Of a stretch of 64,000 nt of DNA, positions 46,871 to 55,919 are shown piece after piece. The position numbers and the translations under genes are program-made. The stretch's first letter is position 1; each line of letters starts with the position of its first letter. Source of the stretch: Polynucleobacter sp. MG-27-Goln-C1 (GTDB lineage: Bacteria > Pseudomonadota > Gammaproteobacteria > Burkholderiales > Burkholderiaceae); assembly GCF_018881905.1 (NCBI RefSeq), contig NZ_JACVPM010000002.1:721842-785841 (forward strand), in the 5' to 3' direction. Under the pieces are notes generated by a model. It made no database searches and was not told where the DNA came from. It saw only the letters and a program-made list of their open reading frames with translations.

Positions 46871-48358
46871 ATGACTCAAGTCACCCCAGTTATTCTCTGT
46901 GGCGGATCCGGCACTCGTTTGTGGCCTTTGTCACGCTCAGGTTTTCCGAAGCAGTTTTTAGTGCTTTCAGGGGATGATTCGAGCCAGAGTCTCTTTCAGC
47001 AGGCCGTTCAAAGACTCCATGTAATTAAGGGCGCCAATATTCAGTTGGGTGATGCCTTAATTGTGACTAATGAAGACCATCGCTTCTTGGCTTTAGATCA
47101 ACTACGTGAGTTAAAAAACACATTAAAGAACTTCGAGGCTACTTTATTACTCGAATCTTCGGGTCGCAATACTGCGCCTGCTTTAACTTTGGCAGCATTT
47201 CAGGCAAAGGGTGGGGAGCATGACCCCATCTTGGTAATTGCACCAGCTGATCAGACTGTAAAAAATTCAGAAGCGTTTACCAAGGCGTTGCAGGATTGCA
47301 TTGCCTTGGTTGATGCTGATGTCTCTAAACAAACGATTGCGATCTTGGGTATTACACCTACGTCCCCAGAAACAGGGTATGGCTATATTCGGCGGAGCGC
47401 CACAATGGGTAATCATCATGAATACACCGTTGAGCAGTTTGTCGAAAAACCAGATGCTAAAACTGCTCAGGCGTATTTGGAGAGTGGCAACTACCTTTGG
47501 AATAGCGGTATGTTCGTGCTACGTGCGAGCACATGGCTTAACGCCTTAGAAGAATTTCGTCCTGATATTTTTGGCGCTACGGAAACAGCTTGGCAAGCAA
47601 GGTCAACCGATCAATCCGATGCCGCAACTTTTATTCGTCCGGATAAAGCGCTGTTCGATGCCATTCCGAGTGAGTCCATTGACTATGCGGTGATTGAAAA
47701 GTGCCCAGGTAGTAAGTATCCAGTCAAGATGGTTGAGTTGGATGCTGGCTGGAATGACTTAGGCGCCTGGGATGCAGTTTGGCAAGTGGGTAAGCAAGAT
47801 GAGCAGGGCAATGTCACTAGTGGCGATACTTTGTTAAGCAGCACAAACAATTCATTAGTCCACGCAAGTAGCCGCTTAGTCAGTGCAGTAGGTATAGAAA
47901 ACCTCATCATCATTGAGACGGCAGATGCGGTGTTAGTAGCTGATCGTAAAAATAGCCAGGACGTAAAACATATCGTTAATCAGTTAGAAGCACAAAAACG
48001 CGCAGAAAAGAATTTACATCGCAAAGTCGCCAGACCTTGGGGTTGGTATGACTCGGTTGATGAGGGTGAACGCTTTAAGGTAAAGCGTATTCAGGTTAAG
48101 CCTGGAGCAAGCCTCTCCCTACAGATGCATCATCACCGCGCAGAGCATTGGATTGTGGTTAAGGGTATCGCCGAGATCACCAATGGTAATCAGGTGATCA
48201 CACTGACTGAAAATCAAAGTACTTACATTCCACAAGGGCAAACTCATCGCTTGTCGAACCCTGGAAACGCTCCTCTAGAGATTATTGAGGTGCAGTCTGG
48301 CGCTTATCTTGGTGAAGATGACATTGTTAGGTTTGAAGATACATACGGCAGAAATTAA
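46871..48358 (+). CDS. manC: Mannose-1-phosphate guanylyltransferase / mannose-6-phosphate isomerase
   Basis: This bifunctional enzyme makes GDP-mannose. The 495-residue protein has an N-terminal nucleotidyltransferase (CGGSGTRLWPLSRSGFPKQF, FVEKPD) and a C-terminal type II phosphomannose isomerase cupin (HHHRAEHWIVVKG, IPQGQTHRLSNPG). It begins the colitose/O-antigen locus and feeds gmd, 15 bases downstream. No manB (phosphomannomutase) is in the window. Confidence 0.95.
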   Translation: MTQVTPVILCGGSGTRLWPLSRSGFPKQFLVLSGDDSSQSLFQQAVQRLHVIKGANIQLGDALIVTNEDHRFLALDQLRELKNTLKNFEATLLLESSGRNTAPALTLAAFQAKGGEHDPILVIAPADQTVKNSEAFTKALQDCIALVDADVSKQTIAILGITPTSPETGYGYIRRSATMGNHHEYTVEQFVEKPDAKTAQAYLESGNYLWNSGMFVLRASTWLNALEEFRPDIFGATETAWQARSTDQSDAATFIRPDKALFDAIPSESIDYAVIEKCPGSKYPVKMVELDAGWNDLGAWDAVWQVGKQDEQGNVTSGDTLLSSTNNSLVHASSRLVSAVGIENLIIIETADAVLVADRKNSQDVKHIVNQLEAQKRAEKNLHRKVARPWGWYDSVDEGERFKVKRIQVKPGASLSLQMHHHRAEHWIVVKGIAEITNGNQVITLTENQSTYIPQGQTHRLSNPGNAPLEIIEVQSGAYLGEDDIVRFEDTYGRN

Positions 48359-48373
48359 GAAAGACATGCAAAG

Positions 48374-49465
48374 ATGAGTATTAAGAAAGTTGCGTTAATT
48401 ACTGGTGTCACTGGGCAGGATGGTTCTTATTTAGCAGAGTTTTTGTTGAACAAGGGTTATGAGGTTCACGGCATAAAGAGGCGTACATCTTTATTTAATA
48501 CAGATCGTATTGACCATCTTTTTCATGATCCACATGAGAAGGGTTATGACTTCACCTTGCATCATGGAGATATGACAGACTCATCCTCTTTGATACGCAT
48601 CATTCAGCAAGTGAAGCCAAATGAAATCTACAACCTTGCAGCCCAAAGTCATGTGGCGGTTAGTTTTGAAGAGCCTGAGTACACGGCGAATAGTGATGGA
48701 CTCGGTGCCTTGAGGATTTTGGAGGCCATTCGTATTTTGGGGTTTGAAAAAACAACTCGCTTCTACCAGGCCTCTACCTCTGAGTTATATGGCTTGGTTC
48801 AGGAAATTCCTCAGAAGGAAACTACGCCTTTTTATCCAAGAAGTCCCTATGCTGTAGCTAAGTTATATGCCTACTGGATAACCGTGAACTATCGTGAAGC
48901 TTATGGAATGTATGCTTGCAACGGTATCCTTTTTAATCACGAAAGCCCAAATCGCGGGGAAACCTTTGTTACTAGAAAAATTACACGCGCTTTAGCCCGC
49001 ATTAAGTTGGGAATTCAGGATTGTTTATATCTGGGAAACCTAGATGCTAAGCGCGACTGGGGGCATGCCAAAGATTACATTGAGATGCAATGGCTAATGC
49101 TGCAGCAAGAGATTCCCGATGATTATGTGATTGCTACTGGCATTCAATATAGCGTGCGTGAATTTGTAGATGCTGCCGCTAAAGAGTTGGGTATGTCCGT
49201 TCGTTGGGAGGGTACTGATGTAGATGAAAAAGGCTATGACTCTCAAGGAAAGTGCATTGTTGCGGTCGACCCGCGCTACTTTAGACCTACCGAAGTAGAG
49301 ACTTTGTTGGGCGATGCTACGAAGGCGCATCAAAAATTAGGCTGGAAGCCAAAAATTACCTTTGACCAGCTTGTTTCAGAAATGGCTAAGGCCGACATGA
49401 TTGAGGCTGAATTTGATCTGCAGGTCAAAAAAAACGGCCATAAAGCCCTTAGGAATCAAGGTTAG
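48374..49465 (+). CDS. gmd: GDP-mannose 4,6-dehydratase
   Basis: Gmd converts GDP-D-mannose to GDP-4-keto-6-deoxy-D-mannose, the branch point for fucose, colitose, perosamine and GDP-rhamnose. The 363-residue SDR has [20 protein letters not shown], the [16 protein letters not shown] block and [10 protein letters not shown] with catalytic Tyr and Lys. It lies five bases before the next gene. Confidence 0.97.
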   Translation: MSIKKVALITGVTGQDGSYLAEFLLNKGYEVHGIKRRTSLFNTDRIDHLFHDPHEKGYDFTLHHGDMTDSSSLIRIIQQVKPNEIYNLAAQSHVAVSFEEPEYTANSDGLGALRILEAIRILGFEKTTRFYQASTSELYGLVQEIPQKETTPFYPRSPYAVAKLYAYWITVNYREAYGMYACNGILFNHESPNRGETFVTRKITRALARIKLGIQDCLYLGNLDAKRDWGHAKDYIEMQWLMLQQEIPDDYVIATGIQYSVREFVDAAAKELGMSVRWEGTDVDEKGYDSQGKCIVAVDPRYFRPTEVETLLGDATKAHQKLGWKPKITFDQLVSEMAKADMIEAEFDLQVKKNGHKALRNQG

Positions 49466-49470
49466 TAAGC

Positions 49471-50400
49471 GTGGTGAGTAAACTGCTTATTCTTATCACC
49501 GGTGGCCGTGGAATGGTGGGGCGAAATATTCTGGAGCATCCGAAGGCGAAGCTGTATTCATTTTTGGCCCCCACCAGTGCTGAATTAGATTTACGTGATT
49601 TCTCAAAGGTGCAGGAATATATTTCAACTCACTCCCCGAGCTACATCATTCATGCTGCTGGCCGCGTAGGGGGTATTCAAGCCAATATGGCACACCCGGT
49701 CGATTTTTTGGTTGAGAATGTGGATATCGGGCGAAATGTCATATTGGCAGCCCGCAATGCTGGGGTGAAAAAACTATTAAATCTTTCAAGCTCCTGCATG
49801 TACCCTCGCAATGCACCCAACCCATTGAGTGAGGACCTCATCCTTAAAGGTGAATTAGAGCCAACTAATGAAGGCTATGCACTAGCTAAAATTTTTGCCA
49901 TGCGCTTGGGGCAGTACATTCATCAAGAAGATCCATCTTTTCGCTGTAAAACTTTCATTCCCTGCAATCTTTATGGGCGGTTTGATAAGTTTGACCCAAA
50001 ACATTCTCATCTCATTCCTGCAATTATTCATAAAGTGCATCAGGCTAAAGTGGATAAACAGCAGGCTGTTGAAATTTGGGGTGATGGCAATGCTCGCCGT
50101 GAATTTATGTATGCTGGGGATTTGGCAGACGCTGTTTTAAGGGGCATTGAATCGTTTGATGAGATGCCCGATTTAATGAATATTGGACTTGGTTCAGACT
50201 TTAGTATTAATGAGTATTACCGGGCCGTTGCAAAAGTCATTGGTTGGGATGGGGAGTTTATTCACGATCTATCTAAGCCTGTAGGAATGAAACAAAAGTT
50301 AGTATCTATTGATCGCCAAAAGAACTGGGGTTGGACGGCATCCAGCACTTTGGAAGAAGGTATTGCTAAAACGTATGATTTTTATTTAAAGAGTGTTTAA
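49471..50400 (+). CDS. GDP-fucose synthase-like epimerase/reductase, probable GDP-colitose synthase ColC
   Basis: This 309-residue SDR of the GDP-L-fucose synthase family has GGRGMVGRNIL, LSSSCMYPRNAPNPLSED and LEPTNEGYALAKIFAM with catalytic Tyr and Lys. Homologues make GDP-L-fucose (Fcl) or, in colitose producers, GDP-L-colitose (ColC), both by C5 epimerisation and C4 reduction. The next gene is a ColD-like 3-dehydratase whose ATG shares one base with this stop, so ColC is the better reading. Fcl cannot be excluded. The start is GTG at 49471 or 49474. Confidence 0.85.
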   Translation: MVSKLLILITGGRGMVGRNILEHPKAKLYSFLAPTSAELDLRDFSKVQEYISTHSPSYIIHAAGRVGGIQANMAHPVDFLVENVDIGRNVILAARNAGVKKLLNLSSSCMYPRNAPNPLSEDLILKGELEPTNEGYALAKIFAMRLGQYIHQEDPSFRCKTFIPCNLYGRFDKFDPKHSHLIPAIIHKVHQAKVDKQQAVEIWGDGNARREFMYAGDLADAVLRGIESFDEMPDLMNIGLGSDFSINEYYRAVAKVIGWDGEFIHDLSKPVGMKQKLVSIDRQKNWGWTASSTLEEGIAKTYDFYLKSV

Positions 50401-51572
50401 TGAGTATTAAATATCCACTAGCTACCGCCACTTGGGATAAGGCTGAATATCAAGCATTGCAGGATGTAATTGCCAGCGGGATGTTTACGATGGGCCCGAA
50501 AGTCGCTCAGTTCGAGCGAGACTTTGCTGCGTACATTGGTAGCAAATACGCGGTAATGGTTAACTCTGGATCTTCTGCAAATTTATTGATGGTGGCAGCT
50601 CTTTTCTATACAAAAAATTCCCTCCTCAAGCTAGCTCCTGGGGACGAAGTGATTGTGCCTGCCGTTTCATGGAGTACGACCTACTACCCTTTGTATCAAT
50701 ATGGGCTAAAGATTAAGTTTGTTGATATTGATCTTCATACCCTGAACTATGATTTGGAGCAACTTCGTGATGCAGTGAGTCCCCAGACCCGCGCGATCAT
50801 GGCAGTAAATCTACTTGGAAATCCGAATGATTTTGCGCAAATAAAACAAATTATTGATGATAGAAATATTATCTTGCTTGAGGATAACTGCGAGTCATTG
50901 GGCGCTGAATTTGAAGGAAAAAAAGCCGGCACCTTCGGTGTGATGGGTACATTTAGTAGTTTTTTCTCACACCACATATCTACCATGGAGGGCGGCCTCA
51001 TCGTTACGGATGATGAGGAGATTTACCAGATACTGCTTTCCTTGCGCGCGCATGGTTGGACAAGAAATCTACCAAAAGAGAATTTAGTATGCGGCACTAA
51101 AAGCGATGATCCGTTTGAGGAATCTTTCAGATTTGTATTGCCTGGATATAACGTTCGCCCCTTAGAAATGTCGGGCGCACTCGGTATCGAGCAGGTGAAA
51201 AAATTACCTATGCTGATTGAAGAGCGTCGTAAGAATGGTGTCTTACTTCAGCAAGCTTTAAAAGATCACCCAGACCTTCTCATTCAGTCGGAAATTGGCG
51301 AAAGTAGTTGGTTTGGCTTTAGCTTAGTCATTAAGCCAGGCTCAAAGCTCAGTAGAAAAGAGTTGGTTAAGAAATTAACCGAACTAGGCTTTGAATGTAG
51401 GCCGATTGTTGCTGGTAATTTTGCAAAAAATGAAGTGGTGAAATATTTCAACTCCGAAGTTCATGGAGATCTAAAAAATGCTGAGCATATAGATCAAAAT
51501 GGACTGTTTATTGGTAATCATCACTACCCGATTACGGATGCTATTAAAGCTTTGAATAGAGTTCAGCTGTAA
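50400..51572 (+). CDS. colD: ColD-like PLP-dependent GDP-4-keto-6-deoxymannose 3-dehydratase
   Basis: This 390-residue DegT/DnrJ-fold enzyme carries His191 at the position of the usual Schiff-base Lys, in FSSFFSHHISTMEGG. In E. coli ColD the same Lys-to-His change creates a 3-dehydratase that removes the C3 hydroxyl, giving GDP-4-keto-3,6-dideoxymannose. The length matches ColD (about 388). There is no extra N-terminal [2Fe-2S] domain, so it is unlike the CDP-glucose 3-dehydratase E1. It should take the Gmd product and pass it to the adjacent ColC-like enzyme. Confidence 0.87.
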   Translation: MSIKYPLATATWDKAEYQALQDVIASGMFTMGPKVAQFERDFAAYIGSKYAVMVNSGSSANLLMVAALFYTKNSLLKLAPGDEVIVPAVSWSTTYYPLYQYGLKIKFVDIDLHTLNYDLEQLRDAVSPQTRAIMAVNLLGNPNDFAQIKQIIDDRNIILLEDNCESLGAEFEGKKAGTFGVMGTFSSFFSHHISTMEGGLIVTDDEEIYQILLSLRAHGWTRNLPKENLVCGTKSDDPFEESFRFVLPGYNVRPLEMSGALGIEQVKKLPMLIEERRKNGVLLQQALKDHPDLLIQSEIGESSWFGFSLVIKPGSKLSRKELVKKLTELGFECRPIVAGNFAKNEVVKYFNSEVHGDLKNAEHIDQNGLFIGNHHYPITDAIKALNRVQL

Positions 51573-51591
51573 ATACCCATTCGGGTATTTT
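51571..51591 (+). repeat. Hairpin between colD and wzx
   Basis: AAATACCC and GGGTATTT are perfect 8-base arms with a four-base loop, right at the colD stop. Only a short T run follows, so it is at most a partial terminator or an RNA-stability hairpin between the sugar-synthesis genes and the assembly genes. Confidence 0.5.
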
Positions 51592-51604
51592 GCTCCACAT
51601 AGAA

Positions 51605-53074
51605 ATGAAAAAAACTAAAAAACTAAAAGAAAATCAAATTGACTTTCTTTTAGTTTCTTCCGGAAGACTATTGGTTGCATTATTGACGCTTGTATCAATA
51701 AGGATGGTGACTACTTATCTGGATCCTGTGCAATTTGGAGAGTTGGCGATATTAATAAGCCTTCAGACCTTCTTTGGACTATTGTTTATTAACCCCGTGG
51801 GGCAATACATCAATTTGAAAACTCATCAATGGTGGGAAGATGGAGTAGTTGTAGGGCATTTGAAGTTATTTAGAATTTATTTTTTATTAATAGCTCTTAT
51901 TGGATTTGTAGTTGCATTTATTGTAGGAGAGCGCTTTAGTGGGTCTGGATTCCATTACGCGATTGTTATTTTATTAATGATTTTGATGGCCTCATGGAAC
52001 GGAATCTTAATTTATTTATTAAATATGCTTGGATTTCGCTTGGCGTCAACCAGCATGATGGTGATCACCGCTCTGATTAGCCTGTGTGCATCAGTATTTT
52101 TGGTTATCAATAAGCCAAGTGCCCCTGGATGGTTTTTGGGGCAGTCTGTAGGGATGTTTGTTGGGGCTCTTGTTGCAATTTTATTTTTGATAAAACAGCA
52201 ACATCAGCGGACTACAAAAAAAGAGTATCACCCTGTTATAGATAAAGTTGCCTTGTGGCGCTATTGTTTTCCACTGGCAGCAGCTACAGCATTTATGTGG
52301 TGTCAGTTAAGTGGCTATAGGTTTTTTATTGAGCATTATTGGGGTTTAGCAGCATTAGGTCTTCTTTCAATAGGGTTGCAGATTCCTAGTCAAATAGCTG
52401 CGTTGATTGAGTCGCTGGTAATGCAATATCTATACCCTTATTTCTATAGCAGTCTTAATCGGGATAAGACTCAAGAAGGCCTCGAAAAATCAATGTCTGA
52501 TTTGATTAATTTAGCAATCCCAATCTATATATTGGTTTGCGGAGGAATAATGCTTGGAGGGCCTTATTTGGTTAAGATGCTTGTTGGGCCGCAATTTTAT
52601 ATCAGCTCTGGCATCCTCTCAATAGGTGCGCTGATTGAGTTCTTTAGAATGTCTGCGAACTTATTTGGTAATGCCGCTCACGCAAAATTGAAAACAGGAT
52701 TATTGGCGATGCCATATTTTATAGGGGCCAGTACAGTTTTTATTCTATTGCTAGCATCTGAAAAATTTGGGGCTGATATCAGTATTGCTGCAGTTTCACT
52801 GGTAATAGGTGGCATCCTCATGTTCGTCACCATGCTAAAAAATACTTGTTCCAATTTAACCATCCACTTAAATAAAAAAACATTAATTACCTTCTTTGTT
52901 TTAGCAGTATTTATGGCAATAGGCTCTCTTTTCCTGCCAAGAATTGATGACATCTTCGCAAATTTATTTGCATTGTGCATAGTTGGAATACTGATCCTTT
53001 CCATATTATTTGTTTTTTTGAAAAACAATAGCGCACTAAAGAGTATGTTGAGCGGACAATTGAGGGCTAATTAG
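51605..53074 (+). CDS. Wzx-like polysaccharide flippase
   Basis: This 489-residue polytopic membrane protein has about 12-14 hydrophobic segments and an N-terminal Lys-rich tail. LLVSSGRLLVALLTLVSIRMV and YLDPVQFGELAILIS are typical of Wzx/PST flippases of the MOP superfamily. It should flip undecaprenyl-linked O-units across the inner membrane. I used the ATG at 51605 over a TTG at 51590 that lies inside the hairpin. Confidence 0.85.
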   Translation: MKKTKKLKENQIDFLLVSSGRLLVALLTLVSIRMVTTYLDPVQFGELAILISLQTFFGLLFINPVGQYINLKTHQWWEDGVVVGHLKLFRIYFLLIALIGFVVAFIVGERFSGSGFHYAIVILLMILMASWNGILIYLLNMLGFRLASTSMMVITALISLCASVFLVINKPSAPGWFLGQSVGMFVGALVAILFLIKQQHQRTTKKEYHPVIDKVALWRYCFPLAAATAFMWCQLSGYRFFIEHYWGLAALGLLSIGLQIPSQIAALIESLVMQYLYPYFYSSLNRDKTQEGLEKSMSDLINLAIPIYILVCGGIMLGGPYLVKMLVGPQFYISSGILSIGALIEFFRMSANLFGNAAHAKLKTGLLAMPYFIGASTVFILLLASEKFGADISIAAVSLVIGGILMFVTMLKNTCSNLTIHLNKKTLITFFVLAVFMAIGSLFLPRIDDIFANLFALCIVGILILSILFVFLKNNSALKSMLSGQLRAN

Positions 53075-53075
53075 A

Positions 53076-53954
53076 GTGGTCATTTCAAACATTATTGGCG
53101 GTCTTGGAAATCAAATGTTTCAGTACGCTGCAGGCAGGGCTCTCGCTGTAAATTCCGCTACGGATTTTAAGTTAGATATTTCTGAATTTGAGGGCTATGG
53201 GCTTCATCAGGGTTTTGAATTAGGTAATGTGTTCTCGTGCCCAATTAGCATTGCTGATCAGAAGAGCATAAAGTCGATCTTAGGGTGGCAAGAACCTAAA
53301 TTTATCAGGAGGACCCTGTCTCGCAAGAGTTTCTCTATATTTAGAAAGAGGTCCCTAATATTTGAGCCTAACTTTAATTACTGGAATGGACTAGAGCAAA
53401 ATGCAGGTAACGCATACTTAACCGGGTATTGGCAGTCGCAGCGATATTTTGAGACTATTGAGAATTTAGTTCGTCAAGATTTCACCTTTAAATTGCCTTT
53501 GAGTAATGAAAATAAGATCTTAGCAAGCCGAATTCAGGAAGTTAATTCTGTGAGCATTCACATAAGGCGGGGGGACTATATACATAATCCTAGTGCTAAT
53601 GCAGTACATGGAATTTGTACATTGGATTACTACTCAAAAGCAATTAGCATATTTTTAAAAGAAGTGGATGCACCTCAGTTCTTTATTTTTTCTGATGATA
53701 TTGATTGGGTTAGGCTTAATTTAGAGGTACCAGGCAGCCCCACCTTTATTGGTCATAATGTTGGCAAGAATAGCTTTGTGGATATGCAGCTGATGAGCCT
53801 ATGTAAGCATAATATTATTGCTAATAGCTCATTTAGTTGGTGGGGTGCTTGGCTTAATCCAAATCCACATAAAGTTGTTATTGCCCCTAGTCAATGGTTT
53901 AAAAGTCTTATTAATACTGAAGATCTAATACCATTAGCATGGAGAAGAATTTAA
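53076..53954 (+). CDS. GT11 family transferase (fucosyl- or colitosyltransferase-like)
   Basis: This 292-residue protein has the GT11 start GGLGNQMFQYA (8-18), the GDP-sugar binding motif IHIRRGDYI (161-169) and the C-terminal NSSFSWWGAWLN. GT11 enzymes transfer L-fucose from GDP-fucose. In some colitose O-antigen loci GT11 proteins transfer colitose, the 3-deoxy relative. Next to ColC/ColD-like genes the second role is attractive but unproven. The start is GTG at 53076, one base after the wzx stop. Confidence 0.88.
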   Translation: MVISNIIGGLGNQMFQYAAGRALAVNSATDFKLDISEFEGYGLHQGFELGNVFSCPISIADQKSIKSILGWQEPKFIRRTLSRKSFSIFRKRSLIFEPNFNYWNGLEQNAGNAYLTGYWQSQRYFETIENLVRQDFTFKLPLSNENKILASRIQEVNSVSIHIRRGDYIHNPSANAVHGICTLDYYSKAISIFLKEVDAPQFFIFSDDIDWVRLNLEVPGSPTFIGHNVGKNSFVDMQLMSLCKHNIIANSSFSWWGAWLNPNPHKVVIAPSQWFKSLINTEDLIPLAWRRI

Positions 53955-55007
53955 TTGATTCTCAAATCTTCTCCTGTGGTGACTGTGGCGCTTCCCGTAT
54001 TTAATGCAGAGAAATATTTGGCAGAATCAATCGAATCCATTCTTAATCAGACTTTCACCAACTTTGAACTCATTGTCATCAATGATGGATCAACCGATAA
54101 TTCATCAGACATCCTCAGGTCTTATGCTGCAAAAGATGCGCGCATCAGGTTGATTGAAAGAGAAAATGCTGGCCTAAGCAACACGCTGAATGAAATTATT
54201 GGGCTCTCTCGAGGCAAGTGGATCGCAAGAATGGATTCTGATGATATTGCGGTTTCAACCCGTCTTGAGAATCAGCTTAGCTGGCTTGAGAGTACATCTG
54301 CAGATATTTGCGGGGGATGGATGGATTGTTTTGGCTCTGGAACTTTGACGGTTAGAGAGCAGCCCGAAAATGATGAGGCCATCAAATATGGGCTTTTATT
54401 CGGATGCGTATTGGCTCACCCCACTGTCATGATGCGGTCTGATCTCATTAAAACCCTTTGCTACAGCCCCAATTGGGATAAAGCTGAAGATTATGAGTTA
54501 TGGACAAGGGCGGCGCTTGCTGGAGCAAGGATAACTAATATACCAAGGGTAGTTTTGAAGTATAGGCAGCATCCAGCACAAATTTCATCTGCCTCTAATA
54601 TTCAGCAAAAAAATCTAACACAATTAGTTAGGCGATCCTACTGGAAGTACTCAGAACTGGTGCGCAACATAGGCGATGATCTTGTGGAAGAGCTGCTAAA
54701 GCTTTACGAACCCGTACTATCGCAAATTAATATGGATAAGGTAGATGCCTTGATCTTTAAGATTTTGAGTCAGGCGTCGCAAGAGTCACGGCTTGTTATC
54801 TTGGGTTTTGCTGAGATTTTATATTTGAAGGCTTGCCAAGTTGACCAGTCGGCGCCAAAAAGATGGAAACGCATTTGTGTAATTCATAATTATCCTTACA
54901 CCCTGGGAGTACGTATGATGATGTTTGCCTCCAGTAAATTTAGGATGCTTGAAAACCCCCGACTTTTAGGGTGGGCTAAATATATTCACTCATACTTGGG
55001 TAAATAG
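53955..55007 (+). CDS. GT2 family glycosyltransferase
   Basis: This 350-residue GT-A enzyme has VTVALPVFNAEKYLAESIES, NDGSTDNSSDIL and the metal-binding ARMDSDDIA. A second conserved region includes AHPTVMMR and AEDYELWTRAALAGA. The start is TTG, directly after the GT11 stop. Donor and acceptor are unknown. It probably adds one sugar of the O-unit. Confidence 0.85.
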   Translation: MILKSSPVVTVALPVFNAEKYLAESIESILNQTFTNFELIVINDGSTDNSSDILRSYAAKDARIRLIERENAGLSNTLNEIIGLSRGKWIARMDSDDIAVSTRLENQLSWLESTSADICGGWMDCFGSGTLTVREQPENDEAIKYGLLFGCVLAHPTVMMRSDLIKTLCYSPNWDKAEDYELWTRAALAGARITNIPRVVLKYRQHPAQISSASNIQQKNLTQLVRRSYWKYSELVRNIGDDLVEELLKLYEPVLSQINMDKVDALIFKILSQASQESRLVILGFAEILYLKACQVDQSAPKRWKRICVIHNYPYTLGVRMMMFASSKFRMLENPRLLGWAKYIHSYLGK

Positions 55008-55012
55008 ACTCA

Positions 55013-55909
55013 ATGTTAGATAAAAAAATTATTCCAATTGTGTTACTGCACCATGATCAAGCGGATGTTCTTTTGCGCGCAGTTAAGTTGATTCATGAGA
55101 GAACGATTTACCCGTTTCGCATATTTATTATTGATAACAACTCTCCAGATTCTGAGGATCTAAGAAATACATTCCAAATTCTGGAGGCAGAATTTCAAGC
55201 CCAGATTATTCATAATTCGAAAAATAACTGGATTTATGGGTTTAATTTGGCCCTTGACCATCCCGCGTGGCCACAATCTCAACTTTATGCTTTCTCTGAT
55301 GCAGATATTTATGTGCCCTTATCTATCAATGGTGTCTGCTGGTTGACTCATTTGGCTCAAGAAATGAACTCATACTGCGCAATCGGAAAATTAGGGTTAG
55401 CCTTAGATCATGAGAATTTAAAGGGCAATCCGAGTTTGGTGAGATCTTTGGGGATTGAAGAGTCTTATTTGAGGGGGCCGAAGATTGGCTCAAATATCGT
55501 TGCCCCTGTTGACACCACCATGGCCTTATACAGAAGTGACTATTTCATCACAAAGTTTAGATTTCAGATTGGACATGCTTCGCTTGCTAAGCCTCAATAT
55601 TTCACTTGCAGAACCGGCGATGATTTTAAGGCAGTGCATGTTGGCTGGGATTACTATCCAAATAATGGGGCACAGTCCTATTCACCTATTAAGCAATGGA
55701 ATAAATCGCTAGCAATGGTGAGGGCTGGAGCATATGTTGCTCCAGAGTTAATGGGGGAGTTCAGACCCCTTCAAAGAATTTTCTTGCTAGTAATCCAATT
55801 TGGCATCCGTTCGCTGCATGCCTTTAAAGTAAGTGCACTAATGTTTTGGTATTTAGCGATGCATTTCCCTAGGCGGATAAACGAAATTCAGGCGGGCGTC
55901 CGTAAGTAA
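55013..55909 (+). CDS. Probable glycosyltransferase (GT2-like)
   Basis: This 298-residue protein has a GT-A-like start (IPIVLLHHDQADVLLRAVKL), a strand FIIDNNSPDSEDL and the metal-binding YAFSDADIYVP. The C-terminus has a hydrophobic stretch (about 255-285). It fits a divergent GT2 enzyme. It lies six bases after the preceding transferase and ten bases before the next. Confidence 0.75.
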   Translation: MLDKKIIPIVLLHHDQADVLLRAVKLIHERTIYPFRIFIIDNNSPDSEDLRNTFQILEAEFQAQIIHNSKNNWIYGFNLALDHPAWPQSQLYAFSDADIYVPLSINGVCWLTHLAQEMNSYCAIGKLGLALDHENLKGNPSLVRSLGIEESYLRGPKIGSNIVAPVDTTMALYRSDYFITKFRFQIGHASLAKPQYFTCRTGDDFKAVHVGWDYYPNNGAQSYSPIKQWNKSLAMVRAGAYVAPELMGEFRPLQRIFLLVIQFGIRSLHAFKVSALMFWYLAMHFPRRINEIQAGVRK

Positions 55910-55919
55910 GGCCCTCATT

